Below are positions 29,976 through 39,809 of a stretch of DNA of 64,000 bases, piece after piece. The stretch covers positions 218,640-282,639 of the forward strand of contig NZ_KB891854.1 of the NCBI RefSeq assembly GCF_000373585.1, read 5' to 3'. The notes under the pieces are model-generated. The model did no database searches and was not told where the DNA came from. It was given only the letters and a program-made list of their open reading frames with translations. Made by a program: the position numbers and the translations under genes. The number at the start of each line of letters is the position of its first letter. Position 1 is the first letter of the stretch. The DNA is from Streptomyces sp. MspMP-M5 (lineage in GTDB: Bacteria > Actinomycetota > Actinomycetes > Streptomycetales > Streptomycetaceae).

Positions 29976-30968
29976 GGTGGTGGCGGCCGGCCGGGCCTTC
30001 GCGGTCTCGCCGTCGGCGAGTGCGTCCAACGTGGCGGGCACCGGGCCGCGGTCGCGCAGGGCGAGGAAGATCCGCAGCGTCGCGATCCAGACCAGCGTCG
30101 AGCCGAACATGTGCAGCCCGACGACCAGCGTCGGCAGGCTCAGGAAGTACTGGACGTAGCCGACGACGCCCTGGAAGGCGAGGGTGCCGAACAGGGCCAG
30201 GGTGGCGCGGCGCGGGGCCCGCGGTGCCTTGATCGCGCGCAGGGTGAAGAACAGGGCGACCGAGAGCCCGACGACGACGTAGACGAAGTCGACGTGGAGC
30301 TGGGTCACTTCCTGCCAGTCCAGCGGGATCCGGTGGACCTTCCGGGCATCGCCCGCGTGCGGGCCGGTCCCGGTGACGACCGTGCCGATCACCGTGAGGG
30401 CGGCCACCGCCACCACCAGCACCCAGGAGAGCTGCCGGACCGCCGGGGACACCAGGTCGCGCGGCTCCTCGTCGCCCTCCTTGGCGCGCTGCCAGGCGAG
30501 GACGCAGACGGTCAACAGGGCGCTGGTGAGCAGGAAGTGCGCGGCGACAAGGTAGGGGTTCAGGCCGGTCAGCACGACGATGCCGCCCCAGACCGCGTTG
30601 CCCATCACGATCCAGAACTGCGCCCAGCCGAGCCGGGTGAGCGAGCGGCGGTGCGGCGCGCGGGCCCGGGCCGCCACGATGAACAGCCCGATGAAGGCGC
30701 ACAGGACGTAGGTCAGCAGGCGGTTGCCGAACTCGATGAGGCCGTGGACGCCCATCTCGGCGGTCGGGGTGAGGCTGTCCGGCGTGCACTGGGGCCACGT
30801 CGAGCAGCCCAGCCCGGACTCGGTCAGCCGGACCGCTCCGCCGGTCACGACGATGACCACGGCCATCACGACGGTGGCGAGCGCCGCCCGCTCGACGAAG
30901 CGCGCGGAGGGCTGCCAGCGGCGGGCGATCAGCTCAAAGGGATTCAGCGTGTTCGGCACGGGAGCCAT
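29967..30968 (-). CDS. ctaA: Haem A synthase (COX15/CtaA family)
   Basis: Membrane mono-oxygenase converting haem O to haem A. 333 residues with about eight helices and conserved histidines (EMGVHGLIEFGNR, AAHFLLTSALLT, LHVDFVYVVVG, GLHMFGSTLVW). The cysteine pair CSTWPQC in the first extracellular loop is typical of actinobacterial and Bacillus CtaA. Start placed at ATG 30968 (MAPVPNTLNPF); ATG 30998 is possible, and neither has a clear ribosome site. Works with the CtaB encoded 2 kb away. Confidence 0.93.
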   Translation of the reverse strand: MAPVPNTLNPFELIARRWQPSARFVERAALATVVMAVVIVVTGGAVRLTESGLGCSTWPQCTPDSLTPTAEMGVHGLIEFGNRLLTYVLCAFIGLFIVAARARAPHRRSLTRLGWAQFWIVMGNAVWGGIVVLTGLNPYLVAAHFLLTSALLTVCVLAWQRAKEGDEEPRDLVSPAVRQLSWVLVVAVAALTVIGTVVTGTGPHAGDARKVHRIPLDWQEVTQLHVDFVYVVVGLSVALFFTLRAIKAPRAPRRATLALFGTLAFQGVVGYVQYFLSLPTLVVGLHMFGSTLVWIATLRIFLALRDRGPVPATLDALADGETAKARPAATTAV

Positions 30969-31043
30969 CGTAGGCGGGCCGCTTGTGCGAGTTTTCACGA
31001 GGGTCGGGTTGCGGGCGTTCCGGCCGGTGGGCCGGGGTGCCCG

Positions 31044-31838
31044 CTACTCCCAGCGGAAGAACCGGGCCGCCGCGCCCAGCCCCAGCACGGCCCAGACCGC
31101 GAGGATCCCCAGGTCGGCCCAGGGCAGTGCGGCGCCGTGCTGGAGCACCTCCCGCAGGCCGTCCGAGAGGGCGGAGATCGGCAGGAACTGGAGCACTTCC
31201 CGGGCGCCGGCCGGGAACTTGTCCAGCGGGACGATCACCCCGCCGCCGACGAGCAGCAGCAGGAAGACCAGGTTGGCGGCGGCCAGGGTGGCCTCGGCCT
31301 TGAGGGTGCCGGCCATCAGCAGGCCCAGCCCGGAGAACGCGGCGGTGCCCAGCAGGAGCAGCAGGACCACGGAGACCGGGTTGCCGTGCGGGGACCAGCC
31401 CAGCGCCAGGGCGACCGCGGTCAGCAGCACGACCTGGAGGACCTCGGTGACCAGCACCGCGCAGGTCTTGGCGGTCATCAGCCCCCAGCGCGGCAGCGGC
31501 GAGGCGGCCAGCCGCTTGAGCACGCCGTAGCGCCGCTCGAAGCCGGTGGCGATGGCCTGCCCGGTGAACGCCGTGGACAGCACGGCGAGTCCCAGGATGC
31601 CCGGGGCGAGGAAGTCCACCGACCGGCCGGCGCCGGTGTCGATGATGCGGACGGCGGAGAACAGCACCAGCAGCAGCGTCGGGATGATGACGGTCAGCAG
31701 CAGCTGCTCGCCGTTGCGCAGCAGCATCCTGGTCTCCAGGGCGGCTTGCGCGCGGATCATCCGGGGCAGCGGAGCCGCCCCGGGGCGCGGGGCGAACGTG
31801 CCGGTCGCGGCACCGGCACCGGTCTCGACGGCAGTCAT
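31044..31838 (-). CDS. ABC-2 type exporter permease
   Basis: 264 residues, six predicted helices of the ABC-2 membrane type (LLTVIIPTLLLVLFSAV, PGILGLAVLSTAFTGQAIATGFERRYGVLKRL). ATG overlaps the stop of the ATPase gene (ATGA), so the pair is co-translated. Such drug/lipid-type exporters next to ctaA are common in Streptomyces; substrate unknown, and a link to haem handling is only suggested by position. Confidence 0.9.
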   Translation of the reverse strand: MTAVETGAGAATGTFAPRPGAAPLPRMIRAQAALETRMLLRNGEQLLLTVIIPTLLLVLFSAVRIIDTGAGRSVDFLAPGILGLAVLSTAFTGQAIATGFERRYGVLKRLAASPLPRWGLMTAKTCAVLVTEVLQVVLLTAVALALGWSPHGNPVSVVLLLLLGTAAFSGLGLLMAGTLKAEATLAAANLVFLLLLVGGGVIVPLDKFPAGAREVLQFLPISALSDGLREVLQHGAALPWADLGILAVWAVLGLGAAARFFRWE

Positions 31839-32794
31839 GCGCGCAGCTCCTTGCCGGTCAGTTCCAAGAAGACGTCCTCCAGCGTGTGGCGCTCGACGGC
31901 TATCGCGTCGGGCAGCACGCCGTTCTGGGCGCACCACGAGGCCACGGTGGCCAGTAGTTGCGGGTCGATCCGGCCCTGGACGCGGTAGGTGCCGGCGGTG
32001 AGTTCGGCGGCGGCGCACCCGGCGGGCAGGGCCTTGAGGAGCGAGGCGATGTCCAGGCCGGGGCGGCCGGAGAAGCGCAGGCTGTTCTCGGCGCCGCCCC
32101 GGCACAGTTCCTCAGGGCTGCCCTGGGTGACGACCCGGCCGCCGTCGATGATCGCGACGTCGTCCGCGAGCTGCTCGGCCTCGTCCATGAAGTGGGTGGT
32201 CAGCACCACGCTGACGCCGTCGGCGCGCAGCTCCCGGACGAGGTCCCAGGTGGCGCGGCGGGCCTGCGGGTCGAGGCCGGCCGTCGGCTCGTCCAGGAAC
32301 ACCAGCTCGGGGCGGCCGACCACGGCCATCGCCAGGGCCAGGCGCTGCTGCTGGCCGCCGGACAGCCGCCGGTAGGGCGTCCGTCCACAGCTGCCCAGCC
32401 CCAGCCGCTCGATCAGTCCGGGGACGTCGAGGGGGTGGGCGTGCAGGGTGGCGGTGTGCCGGAGCATCTCCTCGGCCCGGGCGCCGGCGTAGACGCCACC
32501 CGACTGGAGCATCACGCCGATCCGGGGGCGCAGCGGGGCGGCGTCGGCGACCGGGTCCAGGCCCAGGATGCGGACCCGTCCGGAGTCCGGGCGCCGGTAG
32601 CCCTCGCAGGTCTCGACGGTGGTGGTCTTCCCGGCGCCGTTCGGGCCGAGGACGGCGGTCACGGTGCCGCGTGCGACGGTGAGGTCGAGCCCGTCCACGG
32701 CGGTCTTGGTGCCGTACCGCTTGACCAGGCCGACGACCTCGACGGCGGGCTCGCCGGCGGAGCGGGGGGCGTCCCCCGGGGAGGTGCTGGGCAT
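31835..32794 (-). CDS. ABC exporter ATP-binding protein
   Basis: 319 residues of the drug-resistance (DrrA-like) ATPase type. Walker A GPNGAGKTTT, signature LSGGQQQRLALAMA, Walker B LVFLDEPTAGLD, switch His in TTHFMDEAEQLADD, then a C-terminal extension of about 90 residues ending TLEDVFLELTGKEL, typical of this group. Drives the permease encoded downstream. Confidence 0.93.
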   Translation of the reverse strand: MPSTSPGDAPRSAGEPAVEVVGLVKRYGTKTAVDGLDLTVARGTVTAVLGPNGAGKTTTVETCEGYRRPDSGRVRILGLDPVADAAPLRPRIGVMLQSGGVYAGARAEEMLRHTATLHAHPLDVPGLIERLGLGSCGRTPYRRLSGGQQQRLALAMAVVGRPELVFLDEPTAGLDPQARRATWDLVRELRADGVSVVLTTHFMDEAEQLADDVAIIDGGRVVTQGSPEELCRGGAENSLRFSGRPGLDIASLLKALPAGCAAAELTAGTYRVQGRIDPQLLATVASWCAQNGVLPDAIAVERHTLEDVFLELTGKELRA

Positions 32795-32927
32795 GCCGGG
32801 AAGTCTACGGAGCGGGCCGGGGCGCCGGGAGCGGGGGCCGGAACTGCTCCGGGATCGGGTGGGCGGATGCGCGGGCGGCCTACCGGTGACCGGCGGCGGT
32901 TCCGGAGCGTGACGAAAGGCCCCGAAA

Positions 32928-32946
32928 TTAGGTAACCCTTAGTGAC
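32928..32946 (+). promoter_or_regulatory. Iron-box-like sequence upstream of sufR
   Basis: TTAGGTAACCCTTAGTGAC matches the 19-bp IdeR/DmdR iron box (TTAGGTTAGGCTAACCTAA) at 11 of 19 positions, with an intact first half-site. It lies 68 bp before the sufR GTG. Match is partial, so binding is uncertain. Confidence 0.3.
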
Positions 32947-33013
32947 GGAGGCCACCGGTCCGTGATCCGGTACAGGCTTGAATCGATTTGACGAATTACG
33001 CAACAATGGCGTT

Positions 33014-33832
33014 GTGAAAAACGTTCGCGAGGACCGGAAGAGGCCAACGGCCCGGCAGACCGCCGGCCCCGTTTCGTCCGCCCCTGCGCACGACGACCAG
33101 CACGGCACCCGCAACCGCGTCGCCCGCTCGATCCTCGACCACGGCCCGTCCACCGCGGCCGAGCTGGCCCTCCGCCTGGAGCTGACCCAGGCCGCCGTCC
33201 GCCGTCATCTGGACGCGCTGGTCGCCGAGGGCGTCGTGGAGCCCCGGGAGAAGCGGGTCTACGGCACCCGCGGCCGCGGCCGCCCCGCCAAGGCGTTCGC
33301 CCTCACCGACTGCGGACGGGACGCCTTCGACCAGGCGTACGACGACCTCGCCGCCGACGCACTGCGCTGGATCGCGCAGAGCGCGGGCGGCGGCCCCGAG
33401 GGCGAGGCGGCGGTCGCCGCGTTCGCCCGCGCCCGGATGGCCGCACAGGCCGAGAGCTATCGCGAGGCGGTCGAGAACGCCGAGCCCGAGGCCCGCACCC
33501 AGGCCCTGGCGAAGGCGTTGACCGCGGACGGGTACGCTGCTACGGCGCGCAGTGCGCCCAATCCCCAGCTCGGTGAACAGCTCTGCCAGCACCACTGCCC
33601 GGTCGTCCACGTCGCCGAGCAGTACCCGCAGCTGTGCGAGGCGGAGACCGAGGTCTTCTCCCGATTGCTCGGGACCCACGTACAGCGCCTTGCCACCATC
33701 GCCCACGGCGACGGGGTGTGCACGACCTTCGTCCCGAAGGCCGGCGCCGGCAAGGCAGCTCACCGCACCGGTGAGCGCCCCACACAGACCACCACAGCAT
33801 CTGCTAGCACGGCCGGGAGGAACCCCGCATGA
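33014..33832 (+). CDS. sufR: Fe-S biogenesis repressor SufR (winged HTH)
   Basis: 272 residues from GTG 33014. N-terminal winged helix ([36 protein letters not shown]) and C-terminal cysteines for an Fe-S cluster ([20 protein letters not shown]). In mycobacteria and cyanobacteria SufR senses cluster status and represses the suf operon. Its stop overlaps the sufB start by 4 bp, so it is the operon's first gene and presumably autoregulated. No Shine-Dalgarno is seen; an upstream TTG at 32978 is in frame but less likely. Confidence 0.93.
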   Translation: MKNVREDRKRPTARQTAGPVSSAPAHDDQHGTRNRVARSILDHGPSTAAELALRLELTQAAVRRHLDALVAEGVVEPREKRVYGTRGRGRPAKAFALTDCGRDAFDQAYDDLAADALRWIAQSAGGGPEGEAAVAAFARARMAAQAESYREAVENAEPEARTQALAKALTADGYAATARSAPNPQLGEQLCQHHCPVVHVAEQYPQLCEAETEVFSRLLGTHVQRLATIAHGDGVCTTFVPKAGAGKAAHRTGERPTQTTTASASTAGRNPA

Positions 33833-35250
33833 CGCTCCCCACGGAGACTGCTCACCCTGAGCTCGAGGGGCTGGGCAACTACGAATACGGCTGGGCCGAC
33901 TCCGACGTCGCCGGTGCCGCCGCCAAGCGCGGCCTCTCCGAGGCGGTCGTCCGCGACATCTCGGCGAAGAAGAACGAGCCGGAGTGGATGCTCAAGCTGC
34001 GGCTGAAGGGCCTGAAGCTGTTCGACAAGAAGCCCATGCCGACCTGGGGCTCCGACCTCTCGGGCATCGACTTCGACAACATCAAGTACTTCGTCCGCTC
34101 CACCGAGCAGCAGGCCGCCTCCTGGGAGGACCTGCCCGAGGACATCAAGAACACCTACGACAAGCTCGGCATCCCCGAGGCGGAGAAGCAGCGCCTGGTC
34201 GCCGGTGTCGCCGCGCAGTACGAGTCGGAGGTCGTCTACCACCAGATCCGCGAGGACCTGGAGAAGCAGGGCGTCATCTTCCTGGACACCGACACCGCGC
34301 TGAAGGAGCACCCGGAACTCTTCCAGGAGTACTTCGGCACCGTCATCCCGGTCGGTGACAACAAGTTCGCCTCGCTGAACACCGCGGTGTGGTCCGGCGG
34401 CTCGTTCATCTACGTGCCCAAGGGCGTCCACGTCGACATCCCGCTGCAGGCGTACTTCCGGATCAACACCGAGAACATGGGCCAGTTCGAGCGGACGCTG
34501 ATCATCGTGGACGAGGACGCCTACGTCCACTACGTCGAGGGCTGCACCGCCCCGATCTACAAGTCCGACTCGCTGCACTCGGCCGTCGTCGAGATCATCG
34601 TGAAGAAGGGCGGCCGCTGCCGCTACACGACGATCCAGAACTGGTCGAACAACGTCTACAACCTCGTCACCAAGCGCGCCGTCGCCTACGAGGGCGCGAC
34701 GATGGAGTGGGTCGACGGCAACCTCGGCTCCAAGGTCACCATGAAGTACCCCGCGGTCTACCTCATGGGCGAGCACGCCAAGGGCGAGACCCTGTCCATC
34801 GCCTTCGCGGGCGAGGGCCAGCACCAGGACGCCGGCTCCAAGATGGTCCACATGGCGCCCAACACCTCGTCCAACATCGTCTCCAAGTCGGTGGCGCGGG
34901 GCGGCGGCCGGACCTCCTACCGCGGCCTGGTCGAGATCGGCGAGGGCGCCGCGGGCTCCAAGTCCAACGTGCTGTGCGACGCGCTGCTGGTCGACACCAT
35001 CTCCCGCTCCGACACCTACCCCTACGTCGACGTCCGCGAGGACGACGTGTCCATGGGCCACGAGGCGACGGTCTCCAAGGTCAGCGAGGACCAGCTCTTC
35101 TACCTGATGAGCCGTGGTCTGAGCGAGCAGGAGGCGATGGCGATGATCGTGCGCGGTTTCGTCGAGCCGATCGCCCGTGAGCTGCCGATGGAGTACGCGC
35201 TGGAGCTCAACCGGCTGATCGAGCTGCAGATGGAAGGCGCGGTCGGCTGA
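33829..35250 (+). CDS. sufB: Fe-S cluster assembly scaffold SufB
   Basis: Scaffold subunit of SufBC2D on which [4Fe-4S] clusters are built. 473 residues, normal length. Blocks [40 protein letters not shown], the beta-helix core ([20 protein letters not shown]) and the C-terminal [16 protein letters not shown] region contacting SufC. ATG overlaps the sufR stop. Confidence 0.98.
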   Translation: MTLPTETAHPELEGLGNYEYGWADSDVAGAAAKRGLSEAVVRDISAKKNEPEWMLKLRLKGLKLFDKKPMPTWGSDLSGIDFDNIKYFVRSTEQQAASWEDLPEDIKNTYDKLGIPEAEKQRLVAGVAAQYESEVVYHQIREDLEKQGVIFLDTDTALKEHPELFQEYFGTVIPVGDNKFASLNTAVWSGGSFIYVPKGVHVDIPLQAYFRINTENMGQFERTLIIVDEDAYVHYVEGCTAPIYKSDSLHSAVVEIIVKKGGRCRYTTIQNWSNNVYNLVTKRAVAYEGATMEWVDGNLGSKVTMKYPAVYLMGEHAKGETLSIAFAGEGQHQDAGSKMVHMAPNTSSNIVSKSVARGGGRTSYRGLVEIGEGAAGSKSNVLCDALLVDTISRSDTYPYVDVREDDVSMGHEATVSKVSEDQLFYLMSRGLSEQEAMAMIVRGFVEPIARELPMEYALELNRLIELQMEGAVG

Positions 35251-35310
35251 CCCCGGCCCCCGCAGCGAACGACTCCCGACAGAACGCAGAAAGCGAGCTA
35301 GACGACAGCC

Positions 35311-36498
35311 ATGGCTGAGGCTCAGACGACCATCCCGGCGGGTTCCACGACCACCGGCTCCATCGCGGTGGCCGCGGAGTCCACCGTCGCCACCCGGATG
35401 AGCGCACCGCCGTCCTTCGACGTGGCGGACTTCCCCGTCCCGCACGGCCGCGAGGAGGAGTGGCGGTTCACGCCGCTCGCCCGGCTGCGCGGGCTGCACG
35501 ACGGCACCGCCACCGCCGGCGGCCCGGACCTGAAGATCGACATCAGCGCGCCCGAGGGCGTCACCCACGAGCTGGTCGACCGCGCCGACCCGCGGGTCGG
35601 CAAGGCCGGCAAGCCGGTGGACCGCGTCGCCGCCCAGGCGTACAGCGCCTTCGAGAAGGCGTCCGTGGTCTCCGTCCCCAAGGAGACGCAGCTCACCGAG
35701 CCGATCCGGATCCGGGTGCACGGCGAGGGCGGCACCGCCTTCGGCCACCAGGTCGTGGAGCTGGGCGCGTTCGCCGAGGCCGTGGTCGTCATCGACCACA
35801 CCGGTGACGGCGTGCTCGCCGCCAACGTCGACTACCTCCTCGGCGACGGCGCCAAGCTGACCGTGGTCTCCGTCCAGGACTGGGACGACACCGCCGTCCA
35901 CTGCGGCCAGCACAACGCCCTGATCGGCCGGGACGCCACCTTCAAGTCCGTGGTCGTCACCTTCGGCGGCGACCTCGTCCGCCTGCACCCGCGGATCGAC
36001 TACCAGGGTCCCGGCGGCGAGGCCGAGCTCTACGGCCTGTACTTCACCGAGCAGGGCCAGCACCAGGAGCACCGCCTCTTCGTCGACCACGACACCCCCA
36101 ACTGCCGCTCGCACGTGACGTACAAGGGCGCCCTCCAGGGCCAGGACGCGCACGCGGTGTGGATCGGCGACGTGCTGATCCAGGCGGCGGCCACCGGCAC
36201 CGACACCTACGAGCTCAACCGCAACCTCGTCCTCACCGACGGCGCCCGGGTCGACTCGGTGCCCAACCTGGAGATCGAGACCGGCGAGATCGTCGGCGCC
36301 GGCCACGCCTCGGCGACCGGCCGGTTCGACGACGAGCAGCTCTTCTACCTGATGGCCCGCGGCATCCCGGCCGACGAGGCGCGCCGCCTGGTGGTCCGCG
36401 GCTTCTTCGCCGAACTGGTCCAGCAGATCGGCGTCCCGGACGTCGAGGAGCGCCTGATGAGCAAGATCGAGTCCGAGCTGGAAGCGTCCGCGGCATGA
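35311..36498 (+). CDS. sufD: Fe-S cluster assembly protein SufD
   Basis: Paralogue of SufB forming the heterodimer that holds the assembling cluster. 395 residues; the N-terminal part (FDVADFPVPHGREEEWRFTPL) and C-terminal SufBD core (GKVT-like strands, HASATGRFDDEQLFYLMARG) are clear. It ends ATGA into the Rieske ferredoxin gene. Confidence 0.97.
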   Translation: MAEAQTTIPAGSTTTGSIAVAAESTVATRMSAPPSFDVADFPVPHGREEEWRFTPLARLRGLHDGTATAGGPDLKIDISAPEGVTHELVDRADPRVGKAGKPVDRVAAQAYSAFEKASVVSVPKETQLTEPIRIRVHGEGGTAFGHQVVELGAFAEAVVVIDHTGDGVLAANVDYLLGDGAKLTVVSVQDWDDTAVHCGQHNALIGRDATFKSVVVTFGGDLVRLHPRIDYQGPGGEAELYGLYFTEQGQHQEHRLFVDHDTPNCRSHVTYKGALQGQDAHAVWIGDVLIQAAATGTDTYELNRNLVLTDGARVDSVPNLEIETGEIVGAGHASATGRFDDEQLFYLMARGIPADEARRLVVRGFFAELVQQIGVPDVEERLMSKIESELEASAA

Positions 36499-36812
36499 CC
36501 TACGTACGCGCAGCCGCGCTGAGCGAGCTGGAGGAGGACACCCCGAAGAGGGTGGAGATCGACGGCACGCCGGTCTCGCTCGTCCGCACCGAGGGCGAGG
36601 TGTTCGCGATCAACGACATCTGCTCGCACGCGAACGTCTCCCTCTCCGAGGGCGAGGTCGAGGACTGCTCGATCGAGTGCTGGCTGCACGGCTCCAGCTT
36701 CGACCTGCGCACCGGCAAGCCGTCCGGCCTCCCCGCGACGCGCCCCGTCCCCGTTTACCCCGTAAAGATCGAAGGGGACGACGTGCTCGTCTCCGTCACC
36801 CAGGAGTCCTGA
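36495..36812 (+). CDS. Rieske-type [2Fe-2S] ferredoxin in the suf operon
   Basis: 105-residue soluble Rieske protein. Cluster ligands in CSHANVSLSEGE and CWLHGSSFDL (Cys-x-His, Cys-x2-His). It resembles ferredoxin components of ring-hydroxylating dioxygenases, but here it lies inside sufD-sufC with an ATGA overlap, a constant feature of Actinobacteria. Its likely role is supplying electrons for cluster assembly; that is inference from position. Confidence 0.93.
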   Translation: MTYVRAAALSELEEDTPKRVEIDGTPVSLVRTEGEVFAINDICSHANVSLSEGEVEDCSIECWLHGSSFDLRTGKPSGLPATRPVPVYPVKIEGDDVLVSVTQES

Positions 36813-36819
36813 GTCACCC

Positions 36820-37584
36820 ATGGCAACGCTTGAGATCCACGACCTGCACGTCTCCGTCGAGGCCGAGAACGGCCAGCGCGAGATCCTGAAGGGCGTCGAC
36901 CTGACCGTGAAGCAGGGCGAGACGCACGCCATCATGGGCCCCAACGGCTCCGGCAAGTCGACCCTCGCCTACTCCCTCGCGGGTCACCCCAAGTACACGA
37001 TCACCGGCGGCACCGTCACCCTCGACGGCGAGGACGTCCTGGAGATGTCCGTCGACGAGCGGGCCCGGGCCGGCGTCTTCCTCGCCATGCAGTACCCGGT
37101 CGAGGTCCCCGGCGTCTCGGTCTCCAACTTCCTGCGCACCTCCGCCACCGCCATCCGCGGTGAGGCCCCCAAGCTGCGGACGTGGGTCAAGGAGGTCAAG
37201 GAGGCCATGGAGCGTCTTCACATGGACCCCGCCTTCGCCGAGCGCAACGTCAACGAGGGCTTCTCCGGCGGTGAGAAGAAGCGCCACGAGATCCTCCAGC
37301 TGGAGCTGCTGAAGCCGGCCATCGCGATCCTCGACGAGACCGACTCCGGCCTCGACGTCGACGCGCTCCGCATCGTCTCCGAGGGCGTCAACCGCGTCCG
37401 CGAGACCGGGGAGGTCGGCACCCTGCTGATCACCCACTACACGCGCATCCTGCGCTACATCAAGCCCGACCACGTCCACGTCTTCGCCAACGGCCGGATC
37501 GCCGAGTCCGGCGGCCCGGAGCTGGCGGACAAGCTGGAGGCCGAGGGGTACGAGGCTTACGTGAAGGGTGGTACGACCGCGTGA
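36820..37584 (+). CDS. sufC: Fe-S cluster assembly ATPase SufC
   Basis: Soluble ABC-type ATPase driving the SufBCD complex. 254 residues; Walker A GPNGSGKSTL, signature FSGGEKKRHEILQ, Walker B AILDETDSGLDVD, switch His in LLITHYTRIL. GTGA overlap with sufS. Confidence 0.98.
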   Translation: MATLEIHDLHVSVEAENGQREILKGVDLTVKQGETHAIMGPNGSGKSTLAYSLAGHPKYTITGGTVTLDGEDVLEMSVDERARAGVFLAMQYPVEVPGVSVSNFLRTSATAIRGEAPKLRTWVKEVKEAMERLHMDPAFAERNVNEGFSGGEKKRHEILQLELLKPAIAILDETDSGLDVDALRIVSEGVNRVRETGEVGTLLITHYTRILRYIKPDHVHVFANGRIAESGGPELADKLEAEGYEAYVKGGTTA

Positions 37585-38837
37585 CACAGCTGCCGGGCCT
37601 CCTCGACACAGAGGCGATCCGCAAGGACTTCCCCCTCCTGGACCGCCAGGTCCACGACGGCAAGAAGATCGTGTACCTGGACAACGCGGCGACCTCGCAG
37701 AAGCCGCGCCAGGTGCTGGACGCCCTGAGCGCCTACTACGAACGCCACAACGCCAACGTCCACCGCGGCGTGCATGTGCTCGCCGAGGAGGCCACGGCGC
37801 TGTACGAAGGCGCCCGCGACAAGGTCGCCGCCTTCGTCAACGCACCCAGCCGCGACGAGGTGATCTTCACCAAGAACGCCTCGGAGTCGCTCAACCTCGT
37901 GGCCAACATGCTCGGTTGGGCCGACGAGCCCTACCGTGTGGACCGCGACACCGAGATCGTCATCACGGAGATGGAGCACCACTCCAACATCGTCCCGTGG
38001 CAGCTGCTCTCGCAGCGCACCGGCGCGAAGCTGAAGTGGTTCGGGCTGACCGACGACGGCCGGCTGGACCTCTCCGACATCGACGAGGTCATCACCGAGC
38101 GCACCAAGGTCGTCTCCTTCACCCTGGTGTCCAACCTCCTGGGTACCGTCAACCCGGTCGAGGCGATCGTCCGCCGCGCCCAGGAGGTCGGTGCGCTGGT
38201 GGTGGTCGACGCCTCGCAGGCCGCGCCGCACATGCCGCTGGACGTGCAGGCGCTGCAGGCCGACTTCGTGGCCTTCACCGGCCACAAGATGTGCGGCCCG
38301 ACCGGTATCGGTGTGCTGTGGGGCCGCCAGGAGCTGCTGGAGGACCTCCCGCCGTTCCTCGGCGGCGGCGAGATGATCGAGACCGTCTCGATGCACTCCT
38401 CCACCTACGCCCCCGCGCCGCACAAGTTCGAGGCCGGTACGCCCCCGATCGCCCAGGCCGTCGGCCTCGGCGCCGCGGTGGACTACCTCACCTCGATCGG
38501 CATGGACAGGATCGCCGCGCATGAGCACGCGATCACCGAGTACGCCGTCAAGCGGCTGCTGGAGGTCCCCGACCTGAGGATCATCGGCCCGAGCACGGCC
38601 GAGGACCGCGGGGCGACGATCTCCTTCACGCTCGGCGACATCCACCCGCACGACGTGGGCCAGGTCCTCGACGAGCAGGGCATCGCGGTCCGGGTCGGGC
38701 ACCACTGCGCGCGCCCGGTCTGCCTGCGCTACGGAATTCCCGCGACCACGCGAGCGTCGTTCTATCTGTACTCCACTCCGGCCGAGGTGGACGCCCTGGT
38801 CGAGGGCCTGGAGTACGTGCGCAACTTCTTCGGTTAA
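37581..38837 (+). CDS. sufS: Cysteine desulfurase SufS
   Basis: PLP enzyme that takes sulfur from cysteine for cluster assembly. 418 residues, group II type: the PLP Lys is in FTGHKMCGPTG, the His above PLP in EHHSNIVPW, and the persulfide Cys in RVGHHCARPVC. GTG start overlapping sufC. Its sulfur acceptor is the SufU encoded next. Confidence 0.98.
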   Translation: MTQLPGLLDTEAIRKDFPLLDRQVHDGKKIVYLDNAATSQKPRQVLDALSAYYERHNANVHRGVHVLAEEATALYEGARDKVAAFVNAPSRDEVIFTKNASESLNLVANMLGWADEPYRVDRDTEIVITEMEHHSNIVPWQLLSQRTGAKLKWFGLTDDGRLDLSDIDEVITERTKVVSFTLVSNLLGTVNPVEAIVRRAQEVGALVVVDASQAAPHMPLDVQALQADFVAFTGHKMCGPTGIGVLWGRQELLEDLPPFLGGGEMIETVSMHSSTYAPAPHKFEAGTPPIAQAVGLGAAVDYLTSIGMDRIAAHEHAITEYAVKRLLEVPDLRIIGPSTAEDRGATISFTLGDIHPHDVGQVLDEQGIAVRVGHHCARPVCLRYGIPATTRASFYLYSTPAEVDALVEGLEYVRNFFG

Positions 38838-38904
38838 CGAGCACCGCCTTCGGTTGATGAAGACCGCATGAGCACAGCGGATGAGGACGAGGACTGACTG
38901 AGTC

Positions 38905-39363
38905 GTGAAGCTGGATTCCATGTACCAGGACGTCATCCTGGACCACTACAAGCACCCCCATGGGCGCGGTCTTCGGGACGGCGACGCCGAGGTGCATCAC
39001 GTCAACCCCACGTGCGGTGACGAGATCACGCTGCGCGTGAAGTACGACGGCACGACGATCGAGGACGTGTCCTACGAGGGCCAGGGCTGCTCCATCAGCC
39101 AGGCCAGCGCGTCGGTCCTCAACGACCTCCTGGTCGGCAAGGAACTCGGCGAGGCGCAGCGGATCCAGGAGACGTTCCTGGAGCTGATGCAGTCCAAGGG
39201 CCAGGTGGAGCCGGACGACGCCATGGAGGAGGTGCTGGAGGACGCGGTGGCGTTCGCCGGCGTCTCGAAGTACCCGGCGCGCGTGAAGTGCGCCCTGCTC
39301 AGCTGGATGGCCTGGAAGGACGCCACGGCCAAGGCCCTTTCCCAGGAGGCGAAGACCGCATGA
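38905..39363 (+). CDS. sufU: Sulfur-transfer protein SufU
   Basis: Zinc-dependent sulfurtransferase accepting persulfide sulfur from SufS. 152 residues; ligands in NPTCGDE (Cys/Asp), GQGCSISQAS (Cys) and VKCALLSW (Cys). The Gly-rich block between the first two cysteines is longer than in IscU, as expected for SufU. GTG start; ATGA overlap with the next gene. Confidence 0.97.
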   Translation: MKLDSMYQDVILDHYKHPHGRGLRDGDAEVHHVNPTCGDEITLRVKYDGTTIEDVSYEGQGCSISQASASVLNDLLVGKELGEAQRIQETFLELMQSKGQVEPDDAMEEVLEDAVAFAGVSKYPARVKCALLSWMAWKDATAKALSQEAKTA

Positions 39364-39695
39364 CCGACACCCCGACCACCACCAAGCCGGCCTCGGAGGA
39401 AGAGGTCCGCGAGGCGCTGTACGACGTCGTCGACCCCGAGCTGGGCATCGACGTCGTCAACCTCGGCCTGATCTACGGCATCCACATCGACGACGCCAAC
39501 ATCGCCACCATCGACATGACGCTGACCTCGGCGGCCTGCCCGCTGACCGACGTCATCGAGGACCAGGCGAGGTCCGCCACCGACGGCATCGTCAACGAGC
39601 TGAAGATCAACTGGGTCTGGATGCCGCCGTGGGGCCCGGACAAGATCACCGACGACGGCCGCGAGCAGCTGCGGGCGCTGGGGTTCAACGTCTGA
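39360..39695 (+). CDS. sufT: Fe-S assembly factor SufT-like (MIP18 family)
   Basis: 111-residue MIP18/DUF59 protein, a maturation factor helping to deliver Fe-S clusters. Motif DVVDPELGIDVVNLGLIYGI, and TLTSAACPLTDVIEDQ with the conserved cysteine. ATG overlaps the sufU stop. Last gene of the operon; a strong hairpin follows. Confidence 0.94.
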   Translation: MTDTPTTTKPASEEEVREALYDVVDPELGIDVVNLGLIYGIHIDDANIATIDMTLTSAACPLTDVIEDQARSATDGIVNELKINWVWMPPWGPDKITDDGREQLRALGFNV

Positions 39696-39747
39696 GCGAG
39701 CGCTCCTGAGTGCTCTCTCGGCGGCACGCCGCACACGTCGCACGGTC

Positions 39748-39793
39748 CGGAACGGCCGTGCCCACCGGTTCTCCGGCGGGCACGGCCGTTCCG
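39748..39793 (+). terminator. Terminator of the suf operon
   Basis: A 16-bp outer stem (39748-39763 with 39778-39793) plus, after one mismatch, an inner CCGG/CCGG stem with loop TTCT. Begins 53 bp after the sufT stop. Confidence 0.88.
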
Positions 39794-39809
39794 TCGTGCC
39801 GGGCCGCCG

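Noticed and set aside
29247..31988. 913-codon plus-strand open frame across the amidohydrolase, ctaA and the ABC permease
   Set aside because: Crosses three well-supported genes in the wrong frame or strand; composition is typical of a shadow.
33760..36306. 848-codon minus-strand open frame opposite sufB and sufD
   Set aside because: Low-complexity Val/Gly/Asp-rich shadow of two certain genes; no ribosome site or domain.
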